The notes: generated by a model not told the origin, from the letters alone. Positions 45,848 through 53,493 are shown, counted from the stretch's first letter. The stretch: 64,000 bases of DNA from Myxococcus stipitatus DSM 14675 (GCF_000331735.1 NC_020126.1:6699501-6763500), one strand, 5' to 3'. Program-made: numbers and translations.

Positions 45848-46417
45848 TCACTGAAGGTCGCCTTGCTGACGGGTTTCCTTACCGAAGACACGGCGCAGAA
45901 GGCCAGGAACAATCCCCGCGCCAAAGCCCAGGCCCATCCCAATGACACCTGCTGAACCCATGCAGCCGCAGCCCATGGCACCGGTGAGCAATGCCAATCC
46001 CGAGGCGGAGACCCAGAACCACACGCCCGCTCGACGCTGGAGGCTGACACCCGCCACGGCGAAGCCCGCCACCACGCCGCCCAGCACACAGGCGGGAACA
46101 CACACGTAGGAGCAACTGCCCGCGCCGCAGGTGTGCAGGGCGCCAGCCCCCAGCGCGAGCCCGAGCGGAACGAGGCCCGCGATGACACCTGGGAGGAAGG
46201 CCTTCTGAGGGTCCTTGCCGTGCCAGAGCATCATCGCACCCGCGAAGGCGGTCACCAGGCCAAACACGAGGGGCGCCGTGGGCCGGGTCGCGACAAAGGC
46301 AGCCACGCCGGTGACGAGGACCACGGGGAGAATCCCCATCAAGGCTCGCCTCAGTCGGGCCAGCTCGTAGGTCCGGCGAACCCGACGTTGAATCAAGAGG
46401 AGGTCAGTCGAGCCCAT
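45848..46417 (-). CDS. Cys-rich membrane protein, putative anti-sigma/sensor
   Basis: 189 residues with about six hydrophobic segments. A Cys cluster HTCGAGSCSYVCVPACV lies in the middle, between helices, and another GAMGCGCMGSAG later; these could bind metal. ATG at 46417 with AGGAG five bases upstream overlaps the sigma gene stop by 14 bases, so the two are translationally coupled, the usual layout of an ECF sigma and its membrane anti-sigma. It lacks a recognisable zinc-finger anti-sigma domain, so the role is inferred from position. Confidence 0.7.
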   Translation of the reverse strand: MGSTDLLLIQRRVRRTYELARLRRALMGILPVVLVTGVAAFVATRPTAPLVFGLVTAFAGAMMLWHGKDPQKAFLPGVIAGLVPLGLALGAGALHTCGAGSCSYVCVPACVLGGVVAGFAVAGVSLQRRAGVWFWVSASGLALLTGAMGCGCMGSAGVIGMGLGFGAGIVPGLLRRVFGKETRQQGDLQ

Positions 46418-46937
46418 AGAGACTCCTGAAGGTCTTGCGAAGCCTGTCGAGCGCACGCTCACGGCGCTTGCGGAGCGTGGGGCCCGAGACCGAGGCGGCC
46501 TCGTCCCAGAACGTGGCGACGAGCACCTCGCGGTCCACATCCGACAGCACACCGAGGGCGGCCATCGCGGCGGCGGTCAGGTCGCGCTGGAGGAAGGCCT
46601 CTTCAGCGTGAGGACCCGCCTGGGAGGGGATGGCCTCCGCGTCCTCTTCGCGCCTTCGCTCACGGCGGCGAGCCAGCGTCCGGCACTCCCACCCCGCGAT
46701 GGCGAGGGCCCAAGGCATCGCCGGACGCGTCCTGTCGAAGTCGGAGGCCCGTTCGAGAATCTTGTGCATGGCGTCCTGCCCCGCGTCGGCGGCGTCGGCT
46801 TCGTTCTTGAGGAGGTTCCGGCACAGCGTCTGGATGGGCTCCCAGAGCAGCTCGAAGACGCGGGTGAACGCACCGCGGTCGCCGTCGGCGAGCCGCGCCA
46901 TGAGCGCATCGAGCTCCGAGTCCAGTCGCACGTTCAT
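46404..46937 (-). CDS. ECF-family RNA polymerase sigma factor
   Basis: 177 residues. Region 2: FELLWEPIQTLCRNLLKNEADAADAGQDAMHKIL, with PAMPWALAIAGWECRTLARRRERR as the -10-melting stretch (in parts). Region 4: LSDVDREVLVATFWDEAASVSGPTLRKRRERALDRLRKTF, the -35 reader (in parts). An ATG at 46937 is preferred over a TTG five codons upstream. It is coupled to the Cys-rich membrane protein. A promoter upstream matches that of the efflux operon, implying autoregulation. Confidence 0.9.
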   Translation of the reverse strand: MNVRLDSELDALMARLADGDRGAFTRVFELLWEPIQTLCRNLLKNEADAADAGQDAMHKILERASDFDRTRPAMPWALAIAGWECRTLARRRERRREEDAEAIPSQAGPHAEEAFLQRDLTAAAMAALGVLSDVDREVLVATFWDEAASVSGPTLRKRRERALDRLRKTFRSLYGLD

Positions 46938-47091
46938 CGCGAGCGCGTCCAACCCGGGGGCGTCCCAACGGACGACCCCATGCCCTCTCGGGCTCGGGTC
47001 AGCCAGGCACTCCCTTGGGGTGCGTCCTCGTTCGTGGGGGGTGCATCAAGAAATCCTCTGGAAGGCGGCCTCGTGCCGCTCTTTCCCCTCT

Positions 47092-47118
47092 TAGGCACCA
47101 GGGGCCCGGGGCGTGACA
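47092..47118 (-). promoter_or_regulatory. ECF-type promoter of the sigma factor gene (TGTCACGCCC-N13-CCTA)
   Basis: TGTCACGCCC at 47109-47118 and CCTA at 47092-47095 on the minus strand, 13 bases apart, identical in elements and spacing to the promoter before tolC. A leader of about 145 bases would precede the sigma ATG. Supports an autoregulated sigma factor. Confidence 0.7.
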
Positions 47119-47179
47119 GGATTTCTTTTCGGCCCGGCGGCATGCCGTGCGGCTGGGGGGTGGAGCGCACGCACGACAA

Positions 47180-47217
47180 AAAGTGGGACCCACCGCGCAA
47201 CCGCGGCGGGTCCCACC
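47180..47217 (-). terminator. Intrinsic terminator of the 47266 lipoprotein gene
   Basis: A 15-bp stem GTGGGACCCRCCGCG with a short loop (one mismatch) is followed on the minus strand by ACTTTTTGTCG. It lies about 50 bases past the stop of the small lipoprotein gene. Confidence 0.8.
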
Positions 47218-47265
47218 CGATGAACCAGGGGGGGCCTGGATCAAACAACGTGATGGAGACTCACG

Positions 47266-47544
47266 TCACAGCGGCTGCCAACCCGCGTCGACGCAGGTGA
47301 CATCGCAGTACGCCTCGCAGTTCGCCTGGGCCGTGGCCGGCCGGACGACAGGAGGAGGACACATCAGCGACTCGTACCAGAACTCAGCCAGGTCCGTGGG
47401 GCAGTAGAAGTAACCCGGACCGCAGATGCGCGCCTCCGAGGACCCCAGGGTCTCCTCGCCGTTCTCCTCCCCCACCGACGCCGGACCACACGCCACCAGG
47501 CCCAGCGCCGCCACGACGCCCGCAAGCACTCCATTGATTCGCAT
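47266..47544 (-). CDS. Small Cys-rich lipoprotein (paralogue 1)
   Basis: 92 residues. Signal with lipobox GLVACGPA, a Gly/Glu-rich spacer, then a Cys-rich block ICGPGYFYCPTDLAEFWYESL and CEAYCDVTCVDAGW with six cysteines, likely disulfide-bonded. GAGGA lies eight bases before the ATG. The next gene upstream encodes a close paralogue (same blocks). Function unknown. Confidence 0.82.
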   Translation of the reverse strand: MRINGVLAGVVAALGLVACGPASVGEENGEETLGSSEARICGPGYFYCPTDLAEFWYESLMCPPPVVRPATAQANCEAYCDVTCVDAGWQPL

Positions 47545-47700
47545 TGATTGATTCCTCGAGTTGTCCATTGAGTGAGCAGCCCACGACCGTGGGCATCTCC
47601 AATACGAAGAGCCCCCGAAGTTCTGGCTGTTCGCGCTCACCTTTCAATCCAAGGAGAAACCTTCAATCAGGTCCCTGGGTCCAAACAGCACCCGGAGGAC

Positions 47701-47985
47701 TCAGGGGTCTTCGGGCGTTTGCCAGCCACCGTCGCCGCATTCGACATCGCAGTACGCCTCGCACTGCTGAAGAACCTTGGCTGGAGTTCTGTAGACAGGC
47801 CGAGGACACGCGAGCGACTCGTACCAGAACTCACGCATGTCCGTGGGGCAGTAGAAGTAGCCCATGCCACAGATACGGGCTTCCTCGGTTCCCAAATCCT
47901 GGCTGCCATTCTCCGAAACGTCCTCGGCGGGACCACACGCCACCAGGCCCAGCGCGGCGAAAACACCCATCAGCATTCGACGCAT
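47701..47985 (-). CDS. Small Cys-rich lipoprotein (paralogue 2)
   Basis: 94 residues. Lipobox GLVACGPAEDV, then ICGMGYFYCPTDMREFWYESLACPRP and CEAYCDVECGDGGW: about 65% identical by eye with the protein encoded at 47266, in tandem and on the same strand. Upstream sequences also match in parts (see finding). Likely a recent duplication. Function unknown. Confidence 0.82.
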   Translation of the reverse strand: MRRMLMGVFAALGLVACGPAEDVSENGSQDLGTEEARICGMGYFYCPTDMREFWYESLACPRPVYRTPAKVLQQCEAYCDVECGDGGWQTPEDP

Positions 47986-47999
47986 TTGCACGATTCACT

Positions 48000-48393
48000 C
48001 CATGAGTTGTTCATTGAGTGCTCCACCCCAGACAGCGGGCATTTCCTATACGTCGTGCGCTCGAATCCCTGCCATCACCCATTCACTTCCACCCCCACCG
48101 CCCTTCTCCACTCCACGCGACAGTCATTGCGTGAATGAACCAACACACGTGTGCAGTGAATTGCGCAACTGGCGGCCCATGATGAGACCGGGGCACACGA
48201 GGCGCGGTCACTGAATCACGGCCTCAGGAGTCCTGCGGCCCGGGATCGGGGCTCCCCTTTTGCCGAGTCCGCCAGCGGCGACACCTTCGCGTCCAGGAGC
48301 TGAGCCACGGGGGGGTGGCCCCGCCGAGCCAGGCCTGGGACCGGGCGCGGGCGCCCATTCGACCTCTCGTGGGCATCTCGCTGGAATGTGGAC
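48000..48393. other. Non-coding interval before tRNA-Arg
   Basis: About 390 bases with no convincing gene. The first 60 hold the leader shared by the tandem lipoprotein genes (minus strand). The remainder has lower coding-like bias and shows no clear repeat. Confidence 0.4.
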
Positions 48394-48422
48394 TTGCGTC
48401 GGCCGGAGAGTTCAGCTACTTG
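48394..48422 (+). promoter_or_regulatory. Probable tRNA-Arg promoter
   Basis: TTGCGT at 48394-48399 and TACTTG at 48417-48422 with a 17-base spacer; transcription would start near 48429, 15 bases before the tRNA 5' end. The -10 match is modest. Confidence 0.4.
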
Positions 48423-48443
48423 TCGCCTCGCCGGAGCAGTCTT

Positions 48444-48517
<74 letters not shown>

Positions 48518-48525
48518 CAGTGGAA

Positions 48526-48565
48526 GTGCCCGGGATTGTTGGAGAAATTCAACAATCCCGGGCAC
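48526..48565 (+). terminator. Hairpin downstream of tRNA-Arg
   Basis: Perfect 16-bp inverted repeat GTGCCCGGGATTGTTG with an 8-base loop, nine bases after the tRNA. No T-run follows; probably terminator or processing structure. Confidence 0.6.
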
Positions 48566-48717
48566 CAACCCTCGCCCCGGAAGCCCCTGCCCACACCGAG
48601 CGTTCGAGGAGCGTCCTCCCTCGCACCAGTCCCCTCACCTGGACCGAGACCGGGCGAGCAGCTCCTGGCCTCGATGCGGTCCCCCTCGCCCGACGACCTG
48701 GTTGTTGTGACGGAGGG

Positions 48718-49044
48718 TTACTCCGACGGAACACGCGCCTGCGACGTCTTCGCGGGGACATAGCACCCGTCATCGTGGACGTAGCCGACGGAGCCGCACT
48801 CCCTGAGCCACAGCTCCACCTTCACCCAGCACCCGCCATTCACCGCGAGCGCTGGAGAGGTGCATGGGGGCGTGTCCTGGCCTGGGAGCGGCTTCGAGGG
48901 GATTGCGAACCCGAGGAGTCCGCCCGGCTGAAGTCCCTGGTCGTCGTTCTCCCAATCCTCCATCACCTGGCGCATGGCGGCGACTGCCATCACAAGGCCA
49001 GCGACGGAGAGCAGTGCCGCGAGGACAATCATGACCTTCTTCAA
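48718..49044 (-). CDS. Small membrane-anchored Cys-containing protein
   Basis: About 108 residues. A hydrophobic N-terminus (KKVMIVLAALLSVAGLVMAVAAM) then GFAIPSKPLPGQDTPPC, NGGCWVKVELW and VHDDGCYVPAKT. The start is taken as TTG at 49044 because GGAGG lies five bases upstream and gives a natural signal-anchor; an ATG four codons later is the alternative. The CT/GGCW/CY pattern recalls small proteins often next to Ser/Thr kinase genes in myxobacteria (from memory). No kinase is nearby, so it may be a stranded fragment of such a pair. Confidence 0.6.
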   Translation of the reverse strand: MKKVMIVLAALLSVAGLVMAVAAMRQVMEDWENDDQGLQPGGLLGFAIPSKPLPGQDTPPCTSPALAVNGGCWVKVELWLRECGSVGYVHDDGCYVPAKTSQARVPSE

Positions 49045-49156
49045 GGGCACCTCCGCAGGAAGGTTGGGACCATAGCCCTGCTGACCGTCGAGTGCCTCTC
49101 TGGCCGCGGGCAATGGCTGACGGAAACCCCTGGGCCGCGAGACCGCAGAGTCTGTC

Positions 49157-49558
49157 GTGCACCCCTGCCCCAACGACGACGGCCCATCCACGTGCAGTAG
49201 AGTCCTGAGCCCGTCCCCAACCCCTGTCCCGAAGCCTCCGGCGAGCGAGTTCGTGGCGAAGGCCGCAGGTCGCGAGACGGTGGTGAACTCCCCACCAACG
49301 GGCGGGAAGGCGACAATGCCAACGGGCAGCAAGCCGGGCGGGGCCTACAACACGAGGCCCATGGACAAGGGCCCCTCGCTCCAGACGATGGCCACCGAAG
49401 CCCTGGCCAACATCGAGCGATATGCCGAGCTTGGAGCGGCTGTCTCCGAGAAGGTAGCGCTGCTCAACTTCAAGAACAGCCTCCAGCATGCCCAGGACTC
49501 CACCCTCACCAAGGTGGGCGAGACGATTTCCTCTTCGGCACGGGACTCGTCCCCCTGA
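49157..49558 (+). CDS. Unknown protein, copy A of a duplicated gene (N-terminus differs)
   Basis: 133 residues from a GTG. From SPSPTPVPKPP onward it is identical to the product encoded at 52773 (residues 30-133), including ETVVNSPPTGGKATMPTGS and the helical tail ALANIERYAELGAAVSEKVAL and TLTKVGETISSSA. The first 20-30 residues differ because the repeat boundary falls at 49207, so this copy may have lost its true start. No family recognised; Pro-rich front and amphipathic helices suggest a partner-binding protein. Confidence 0.5.
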   Translation: MHPCPNDDGPSTCSRVLSPSPTPVPKPPASEFVAKAAGRETVVNSPPTGGKATMPTGSKPGGAYNTRPMDKGPSLQTMATEALANIERYAELGAAVSEKVALLNFKNSLQHAQDSTLTKVGETISSSARDSSP

Positions 49559-49732
49559 GTGGCTCGCTAGGGACTCCTACCGCCTCGGCGTTCGTGCTCC
49601 GGGCACAGGCACCTGGTGGAGCAAGGATTCAAGGCGAGCGAGCCTGACTCGTGCGGAGGGGGCGACACCACCTACATTACATCCCGACCTGAGGCCCCGC
49701 CAAGCGTCCATCCGAGCGCGCGACCCATCGTC
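49207..49732 (+). repeat. Direct repeat copy A (~520 bp)
   Basis: Matches 52973-53493 with only scattered single-base changes and small indels (five extra bases and one extra base in this copy). It covers the gene's 3' two-thirds and about 170 bases past its stop. The right end meets the broken end of an IS3 transposase gene exactly, so the insertion sequence or a deletion formed one boundary. Confidence 0.9.
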
Positions 49733-50037
49733 TCTCGTGGTCGTCACGCAGTACCTTCGCCGACTGACTCCCGCCAGGCTGGCAGCTCGCACCATGCGAA
49801 CCACTCTCTTCATTCCCACTCGCACCCGGTGCTCCGCAGCCAACTCCGCTCGCACACGGGGCGCGCCGTACGTCCCGTCCGACATCCGATGGATGCCTCG
49901 AATACTCTCGGTCAATCGCGCGTCCGCCAGGGCCCTTTTTGAGGCAGGCCGCCCCTTCTATGCGAAGTAGCCCACCTCGGTCACACCCAACACCCGACAC
50001 ATGGTCGCCACCGCATGCTCGGCCTAGTTCTCGCTCA
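49733..50037 (-). pseudogene. Truncated IS3-family transposase OrfB with two amber codons
   Basis: Minus-strand frame reads AEHAVATMCRVLGVTEVGYFA, stop, KGRPASKRALADARLTESIRGIHRMSDGTYGAPRVRAEL, then ends after VVRMVRAASLAGVSRRRYCVTTTR. These are the OrfB N-terminus, with a TAG at 49958-49960 where the family has Trp and another TAG at 50024-50026. The DDE catalytic core is missing: the gene breaks off at the repeat boundary 49732. Confidence 0.85.
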
Positions 50038-50346
50038 CGAATCGGAACGCGTCTTGGGCGTCCCGACGCCTTCCTGAGCGAACCAGGCCGCGGCTTCTGA
50101 GAGGATGTCGCGCTCCTCCTTCAGCACCTTCACTTCTCTCCGAAGCTGCGCCAACTCCTGCTTCTCGTCCGTCGTCCCCCCCTGGCTGACGCCCTCGTCT
50201 ATCTCTCCCTGGCGCACCCAGTTGCGCACCGTGGTGTCGGTCACCTGGAACTCCTCGGCCAGGCTTCTCGCCGTTCTCCCTGCCTTCACCAGCTCGACAA
50301 CCCTGGCTCGGAACTCCGGCAGGTATGAGGGCTTCGGTTTCGGCAT
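50035..50346 (-). CDS. IS3-family transposase OrfA
   Basis: 103 residues, helix-turn-helix of the IS3/IS51 type: KPKPSYLPEFRARVVELVKAGRTARSLAEEF followed by VTDTTVRNWVRQGEIDEG and a leucine-rich coiled coil ELAQLRREVKVLKEERDIL. Intact reading frame. In IS3 elements OrfA fuses to OrfB by frameshift; here OrfB is dead. Confidence 0.9.
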   Translation of the reverse strand: MPKPKPSYLPEFRARVVELVKAGRTARSLAEEFQVTDTTVRNWVRQGEIDEGVSQGGTTDEKQELAQLRREVKVLKEERDILSEAAAWFAQEGVGTPKTRSDS

Positions 50347-50461
50347 CGTTGAGTCCTTCGTCCACAGTTGAACGGACTCAACGAAACCGACGCAACACCA
50401 GTTACGGACTGGTCGGTCTCGTGTGTGAGGGGCGTCGCAGCGGCGCCCTCATCGCGAGACG

Positions 50462-51445
50462 TCAGGGGACAGGCTGCGCATGGCGGGCGCGCAACTCTTC
50501 TTGAAGCTTCTGAACCTCTGCGGCGAGCCGTGCTGATTCGCCCTTCGCATCTTCGATCTCGGCCTTGAGATGGATGTTCTCTCGCTTCAGGCCGAGTGGG
50601 TCCCGGGCCGTAAGGAAGAAGGCCGAGAAAGAGAGGGCGAGCACCATGGCGGACATCTGGAGGTAAATGGTGCGGCGGCTCGTCGCTGCATTGTTGACTG
50701 CAGCGACGTAGTCCAGGAACGGTTTCTTCGCCTCGTCCTCCTTCTTTGTCCAATGTTCGATGGACTCGACGGTGGTCTCAGCGATGCGCTTCAGTTCCCC
50801 AAGTGCGAGTTCAAACGGAGTGAGGATGATGGCCCATTCCTGATCTTGAGAGATGCGCTTGCCACTCACCTTGTCCACTGCGCTGAACGTCATCTTGGAT
50901 TTGTAGCGAAACAAGATGTTTTCAGAATTCATTACGACATCCGAGAGGTATCTGATCTCATTGAAGAAACGATACATCTCCCGCAGACTAGAGACGTTCT
51001 GATGATCGTCCAGCAGCTTGGTCAAGGGCGTGACAAAAGCCTCATCTATCTGCCGCCTAATTTTCGTCAGGTACGACTTCGTCGAGTCGCCTTCCGCGCC
51101 AGGTGCGTCATCCGGGGCAATCTTGCGAAACTCCGGTGCGATTCGGTAAGCCGTCTCTGGGTCGGCAGCAATGTCGCGGATGCGGATGAACGTCTCTCGC
51201 ATATACGCGGCGCGGTCGCGCATCTGCGGGATGAGCATCTCTCGCTCGAACTCATTGAGGTCCACGCGGCGCACGTCAAGAATTCGGTAGAGTGCCCGCT
51301 GCTGCTCCCATCGAGCCCTGAGCACAGGGTGCCTCCAGGAGTATGGATTCTTGGGCACGCCGCTCTGCGTGGTGGGGCGAATTGCTCCTGGGGTTGTCGG
51401 TGCCTCCGGTGCCTCACCGGTTCTCTGCGGCTGCTCACGTACCAT
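50462..51445 (-). CDS. Membrane-anchored coiled-coil protein, unknown function
   Basis: 327 residues. A Pro/Thr-rich front (PQRTGEAPEAPTTPGAIRPTTQ), a long helical middle (about 50-245, with YRILDVRRVDLNEFEREML, TYRF and ILTPFELALGELKRIAE), a transmembrane helix (TIYLQMSAMVLALSFSAFFL) and a C-terminal coiled coil (LKAEIEDAKGESARLAAEVQKLQEEL). ATG at 51445 follows CAGGGGG. Base composition is less GC-rich than neighbours, suggesting acquisition. No family recognised. Confidence 0.7.
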   Translation of the reverse strand: MVREQPQRTGEAPEAPTTPGAIRPTTQSGVPKNPYSWRHPVLRARWEQQRALYRILDVRRVDLNEFEREMLIPQMRDRAAYMRETFIRIRDIAADPETAYRIAPEFRKIAPDDAPGAEGDSTKSYLTKIRRQIDEAFVTPLTKLLDDHQNVSSLREMYRFFNEIRYLSDVVMNSENILFRYKSKMTFSAVDKVSGKRISQDQEWAIILTPFELALGELKRIAETTVESIEHWTKKEDEAKKPFLDYVAAVNNAATSRRTIYLQMSAMVLALSFSAFFLTARDPLGLKRENIHLKAEIEDAKGESARLAAEVQKLQEELRARHAQPVP

Positions 51446-51576
51446 GATGCCCCCTGGAAAGTCGGTTGGCACCTCCTTTAGCGCGGTCGACAGGTGGCGA
51501 AAAGCCGACGGTTGATGGGGTAGGTGTGCCCCATGAGTAGGCCGAGAGCCCCCTGCTGGGGGCATCACCCACGTCA

Positions 51577-51740
51577 TGACATGCGTTGGTGACGGTCGCG
51601 TGGTGGGGGCCTCCGGTGGCAGCAGCAAGACGCTCTCCACCGAGTTGGCGCGCAAGTCCGGGGCGCGGGTGAAATACAGGCCCAGCCCCCAGTACCGGAG
51701 CGACTTCGTGGGCTACTGGGTGTTGCCGCTCGCAACGTAG
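51577..51740 (+). CDS. Short reading frame, probable gene fragment
   Basis: 54 codons, MTCVGDGRVVGASGGSSKTL then STELARKSGARVKYRPSPQY and VGYWVLPLAT, stop TAG. It looks like the C-terminal end of a larger protein that has lost its front; an in-frame stop precedes it by 15 codons. No ribosome-binding site is evident. No family recognised. Confidence 0.35.
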
Positions 51741-51783
51741 CGCGGACCGCTCCTGAGTCCTGGAGCGGACCGCCCGACAAGGG

Positions 51784-52014
51784 CTACTCCACACTCCCAT
51801 CATCACACTGCACCGCGCAGAAGGACCCTGCCAGAGGACCGCAGCACTTCAGCCCCGGTCCGCAGGTGACAGTCTTTCCGCAAATGGCGGGCGCGTGATA
51901 CCCCTGCTCAACGTCAGCAAGCTGCGCGTCTGCCGCGTACTCGGCGTCGTCAGCAGGTCCACACCCCAGCGCCAAACCCAGAGCCAACAGACTGCCAGTC
52001 AGGAGCAGCTTCAT
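51784..52014 (-). CDS. Small Cys-rich lipoprotein
   Basis: 76 residues. Signal with lipobox ALGLALGCGPADD, then an acidic spacer and a compact Cys block ICGKTVTCGPGLKCCGPLAGSFCAVQC. It shares the lipobox-GPA start with the tandem pair at 47.3-48.0 kb but not their Cys pattern. The ATG at 52014 is the only one giving the signal peptide. Function unknown. Confidence 0.75.
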   Translation of the reverse strand: MKLLLTGSLLALGLALGCGPADDAEYAADAQLADVEQGYHAPAICGKTVTCGPGLKCCGPLAGSFCAVQCDDGSVE

Positions 52015-52130
52015 GGTTCCCCTCCGCGCTGCAGTGGTAGTGCGGTGGCGAAGGGTAGCACGGAAAGTACTGGCTGGGAATGAGGCCGCGGTGCCGCTCG
52101 ACGGGTAGCGCGGCCCAGCACCGAACAAGG

Positions 52131-52385
52131 TCAGCGCTCGGGGTCGTCCTTCTCCGGTGTGAAGTTGGCCACCAAATCACGCACCTTCTCGGCCCGGGGT
52201 GTGCCGAGGCTATCCACAAGATCGACGGTGAAGCGCTCGGTCATTTCCGGCCATTTGACCATGCCCTTCCCCGGAACCCCGAAATGGGAGGAGCGGCGGC
52301 CAACCACCTGCCACCTAGTACCAGTGCTGTTCTCGGTCCACCAGGAAAGCATGAACACGTCTTCGGTTGTCTTTTTCGTTGTCAT
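52131..52385 (-). CDS. Small hypothetical protein
   Basis: 84 residues, highly charged: MTTKKTTEDVFMLSWWTEN at the start, then WQVVGRRSSHFGVPGKG and a tail RDLVANFTPEKDDPER. No signal or membrane segment. Start ATG at 52385 is the first in frame. It could be a cytoplasmic accessory protein or an orphan immunity-like gene; nothing decides this. Confidence 0.5.
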   Translation of the reverse strand: MTTKKTTEDVFMLSWWTENSTGTRWQVVGRRSSHFGVPGKGMVKWPEMTERFTVDLVDSLGTPRAEKVRDLVANFTPEKDDPER

Positions 52386-52548
52386 GCCTCGAATCTAGTT
52401 CGCACCCTTTTCCCGCGCCTGCCACCGCGTCTGCTCGACCTTTCCGCGTCCGCTTAGCCGCATATCGTGCGTCGCATCCAAAACAAGGCGGAGTGCTCCT
52501 GCAGCAAGTGCTTCGACGACGTGAGCAGAACCCAGCCGAGGACTGCTG

Positions 52549-52662
52549 ATGGACGTGGCCTTGGTGAGTGCTGAGATGAAGCTGCTCAACGAGTCTCTCT
52601 ACACCCCATGGATGCGATGGAAGTTCGCTCGCGTCGAGCCCCTGGTGATGAAGCGCCTCTGA
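52549..52662 (+). CDS. Very short reading frame with good ribosome-binding site
   Basis: 37 codons from ATG with GAGGA six bases upstream: MDVALVSAEMKLLNESLY, then PWMRWKFARVEPLVMKRL, stop TGA. Either a small protein or the 5' stub of a broken gene. No family recognised. Confidence 0.35.
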   Translation: MDVALVSAEMKLLNESLYTPWMRWKFARVEPLVMKRL

Positions 52663-52772
52663 GGTGTGCTGTCCTTGCTGGGGAGTTGTGGCAGGACAAG
52701 GCTGTGTAGCCGCCTCAGTGCAGCCCTTCTCCAAGCCCGTCATCTTCCTCTGCCTCACGCGCGCGCGTCAGG

Positions 52773-53324
52773 TTGGGGCAGTCGGTGGGCCAGGACTCGT
52801 GCGCCTCTGGGTCGAGACCTGGCACGCCCGCTGGTGCTGTAGAGTCCAGGGGCTCGCCCCCGAGGTCCAGAATGCCTGCATCCCCGTTGTCCCGCTCCGG
52901 CTCCACCGCGTCGATGCAGTCGCCCAACAATGCGTCATCCGTCGATAAAGGGAAGTCAGTCGAGGCGCCCAAGAGCCCGTCCCCAACCCCTGTCCCGAAG
53001 CCTCCGGCGAGTGAGTTCGTGGCGAAGGCCGCAGGTCGCGAGACGGTGGTGAACTCCCCACCAACGGGCGGGAAGGCGACAATGCCAACGGGCAGCAAGC
53101 CGGGCGGGGCCTACAACACGAGGCCCATGGACAAGGGCCCCTCGCTCCAGACGATGGCCACCGAAGCCCTGGCCAACATCGAGCGATATGCCGAGCTTGG
53201 AGCGGCTGTCTCCGAGAAGGTAGCGCTGCTCAACTTCAAGAACAGCCTCCAGCATGCCCAGGACTCCACCCTCACCAAGGTGGGCGAGACGATTTCCTCT
53301 TCGGCACGGGACTCATCCCCCTGA
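52773..53324 (+). CDS. Unknown protein, copy B of a duplicated gene
   Basis: Up to 183 residues; a start at the internal ATG 52912 (MQSPNNASSVDKGKSVEAPK) gives 137 and a more plausible N-terminus. Residues after PSPTPVPKPP are identical to copy A at 49157. Composition: Ser/Pro-rich front, then two amphipathic helices (MATEALANIERYAELGAAVSE; VALLNFKNSLQHAQDSTL). No signal peptide. It lies in a cluster of orphan genes just upstream of the hibernation-factor gene. Confidence 0.55.
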   Translation: MGQSVGQDSCASGSRPGTPAGAVESRGSPPRSRMPASPLSRSGSTASMQSPNNASSVDKGKSVEAPKSPSPTPVPKPPASEFVAKAAGRETVVNSPPTGGKATMPTGSKPGGAYNTRPMDKGPSLQTMATEALANIERYAELGAAVSEKVALLNFKNSLQHAQDSTLTKVGETISSSARDSSP

Positions 53325-53493
53325 GTGGCTCGCTAGGGACTCCTACCGCCTCGGCGTTCGTGCTTCGGGCACAGGCACCTGGTGGGGCAAGGATTCAAGG
53401 CGAGCGAGCCTGACGCGTGGGGAGGGGGGCGACACCACCTACATCCCGACCTGAGGCCCCCCAAGCGTCCATCCGAGCGCGCGCCCCATCGTC
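52973..53493 (+). repeat. Direct repeat copy B (~520 bp)
   Basis: Second copy of 49207-49732, same orientation, 3.77 kb apart. Ends at CCCATCGTC, after which the two copies diverge completely: copy A runs into the IS3 fragment and copy B into the hibernation-factor upstream region. Recombination between the copies would delete the intervening genes. Confidence 0.9.

Larger units (their letters stand above)
49733..50383 (-). mobile_element. IS3-family insertion sequence remnant
   Basis: Contains orfA (50035-50346) and a 5' piece of orfB. The upstream end has an inverted repeat GTTGAGTCC...GGACTCAAC at 50348-50382 that may include the terminal repeat. The other end is lost. Not mobile on its own. 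Confidence 0.75.

Noticed and set aside
52715-53098. Minus-strand frame opposite copy B of the duplicated gene
   Set aside because: Shares its start with antisense of copy A but diverges with the repeat; no signal, domain or ribosome-binding site.
49157-53324. Type III secretion inner-rod or needle assignment for the duplicated helical protein
   Set aside because: Length and helices are vaguely similar but no diagnostic residues or secretion genes nearby.
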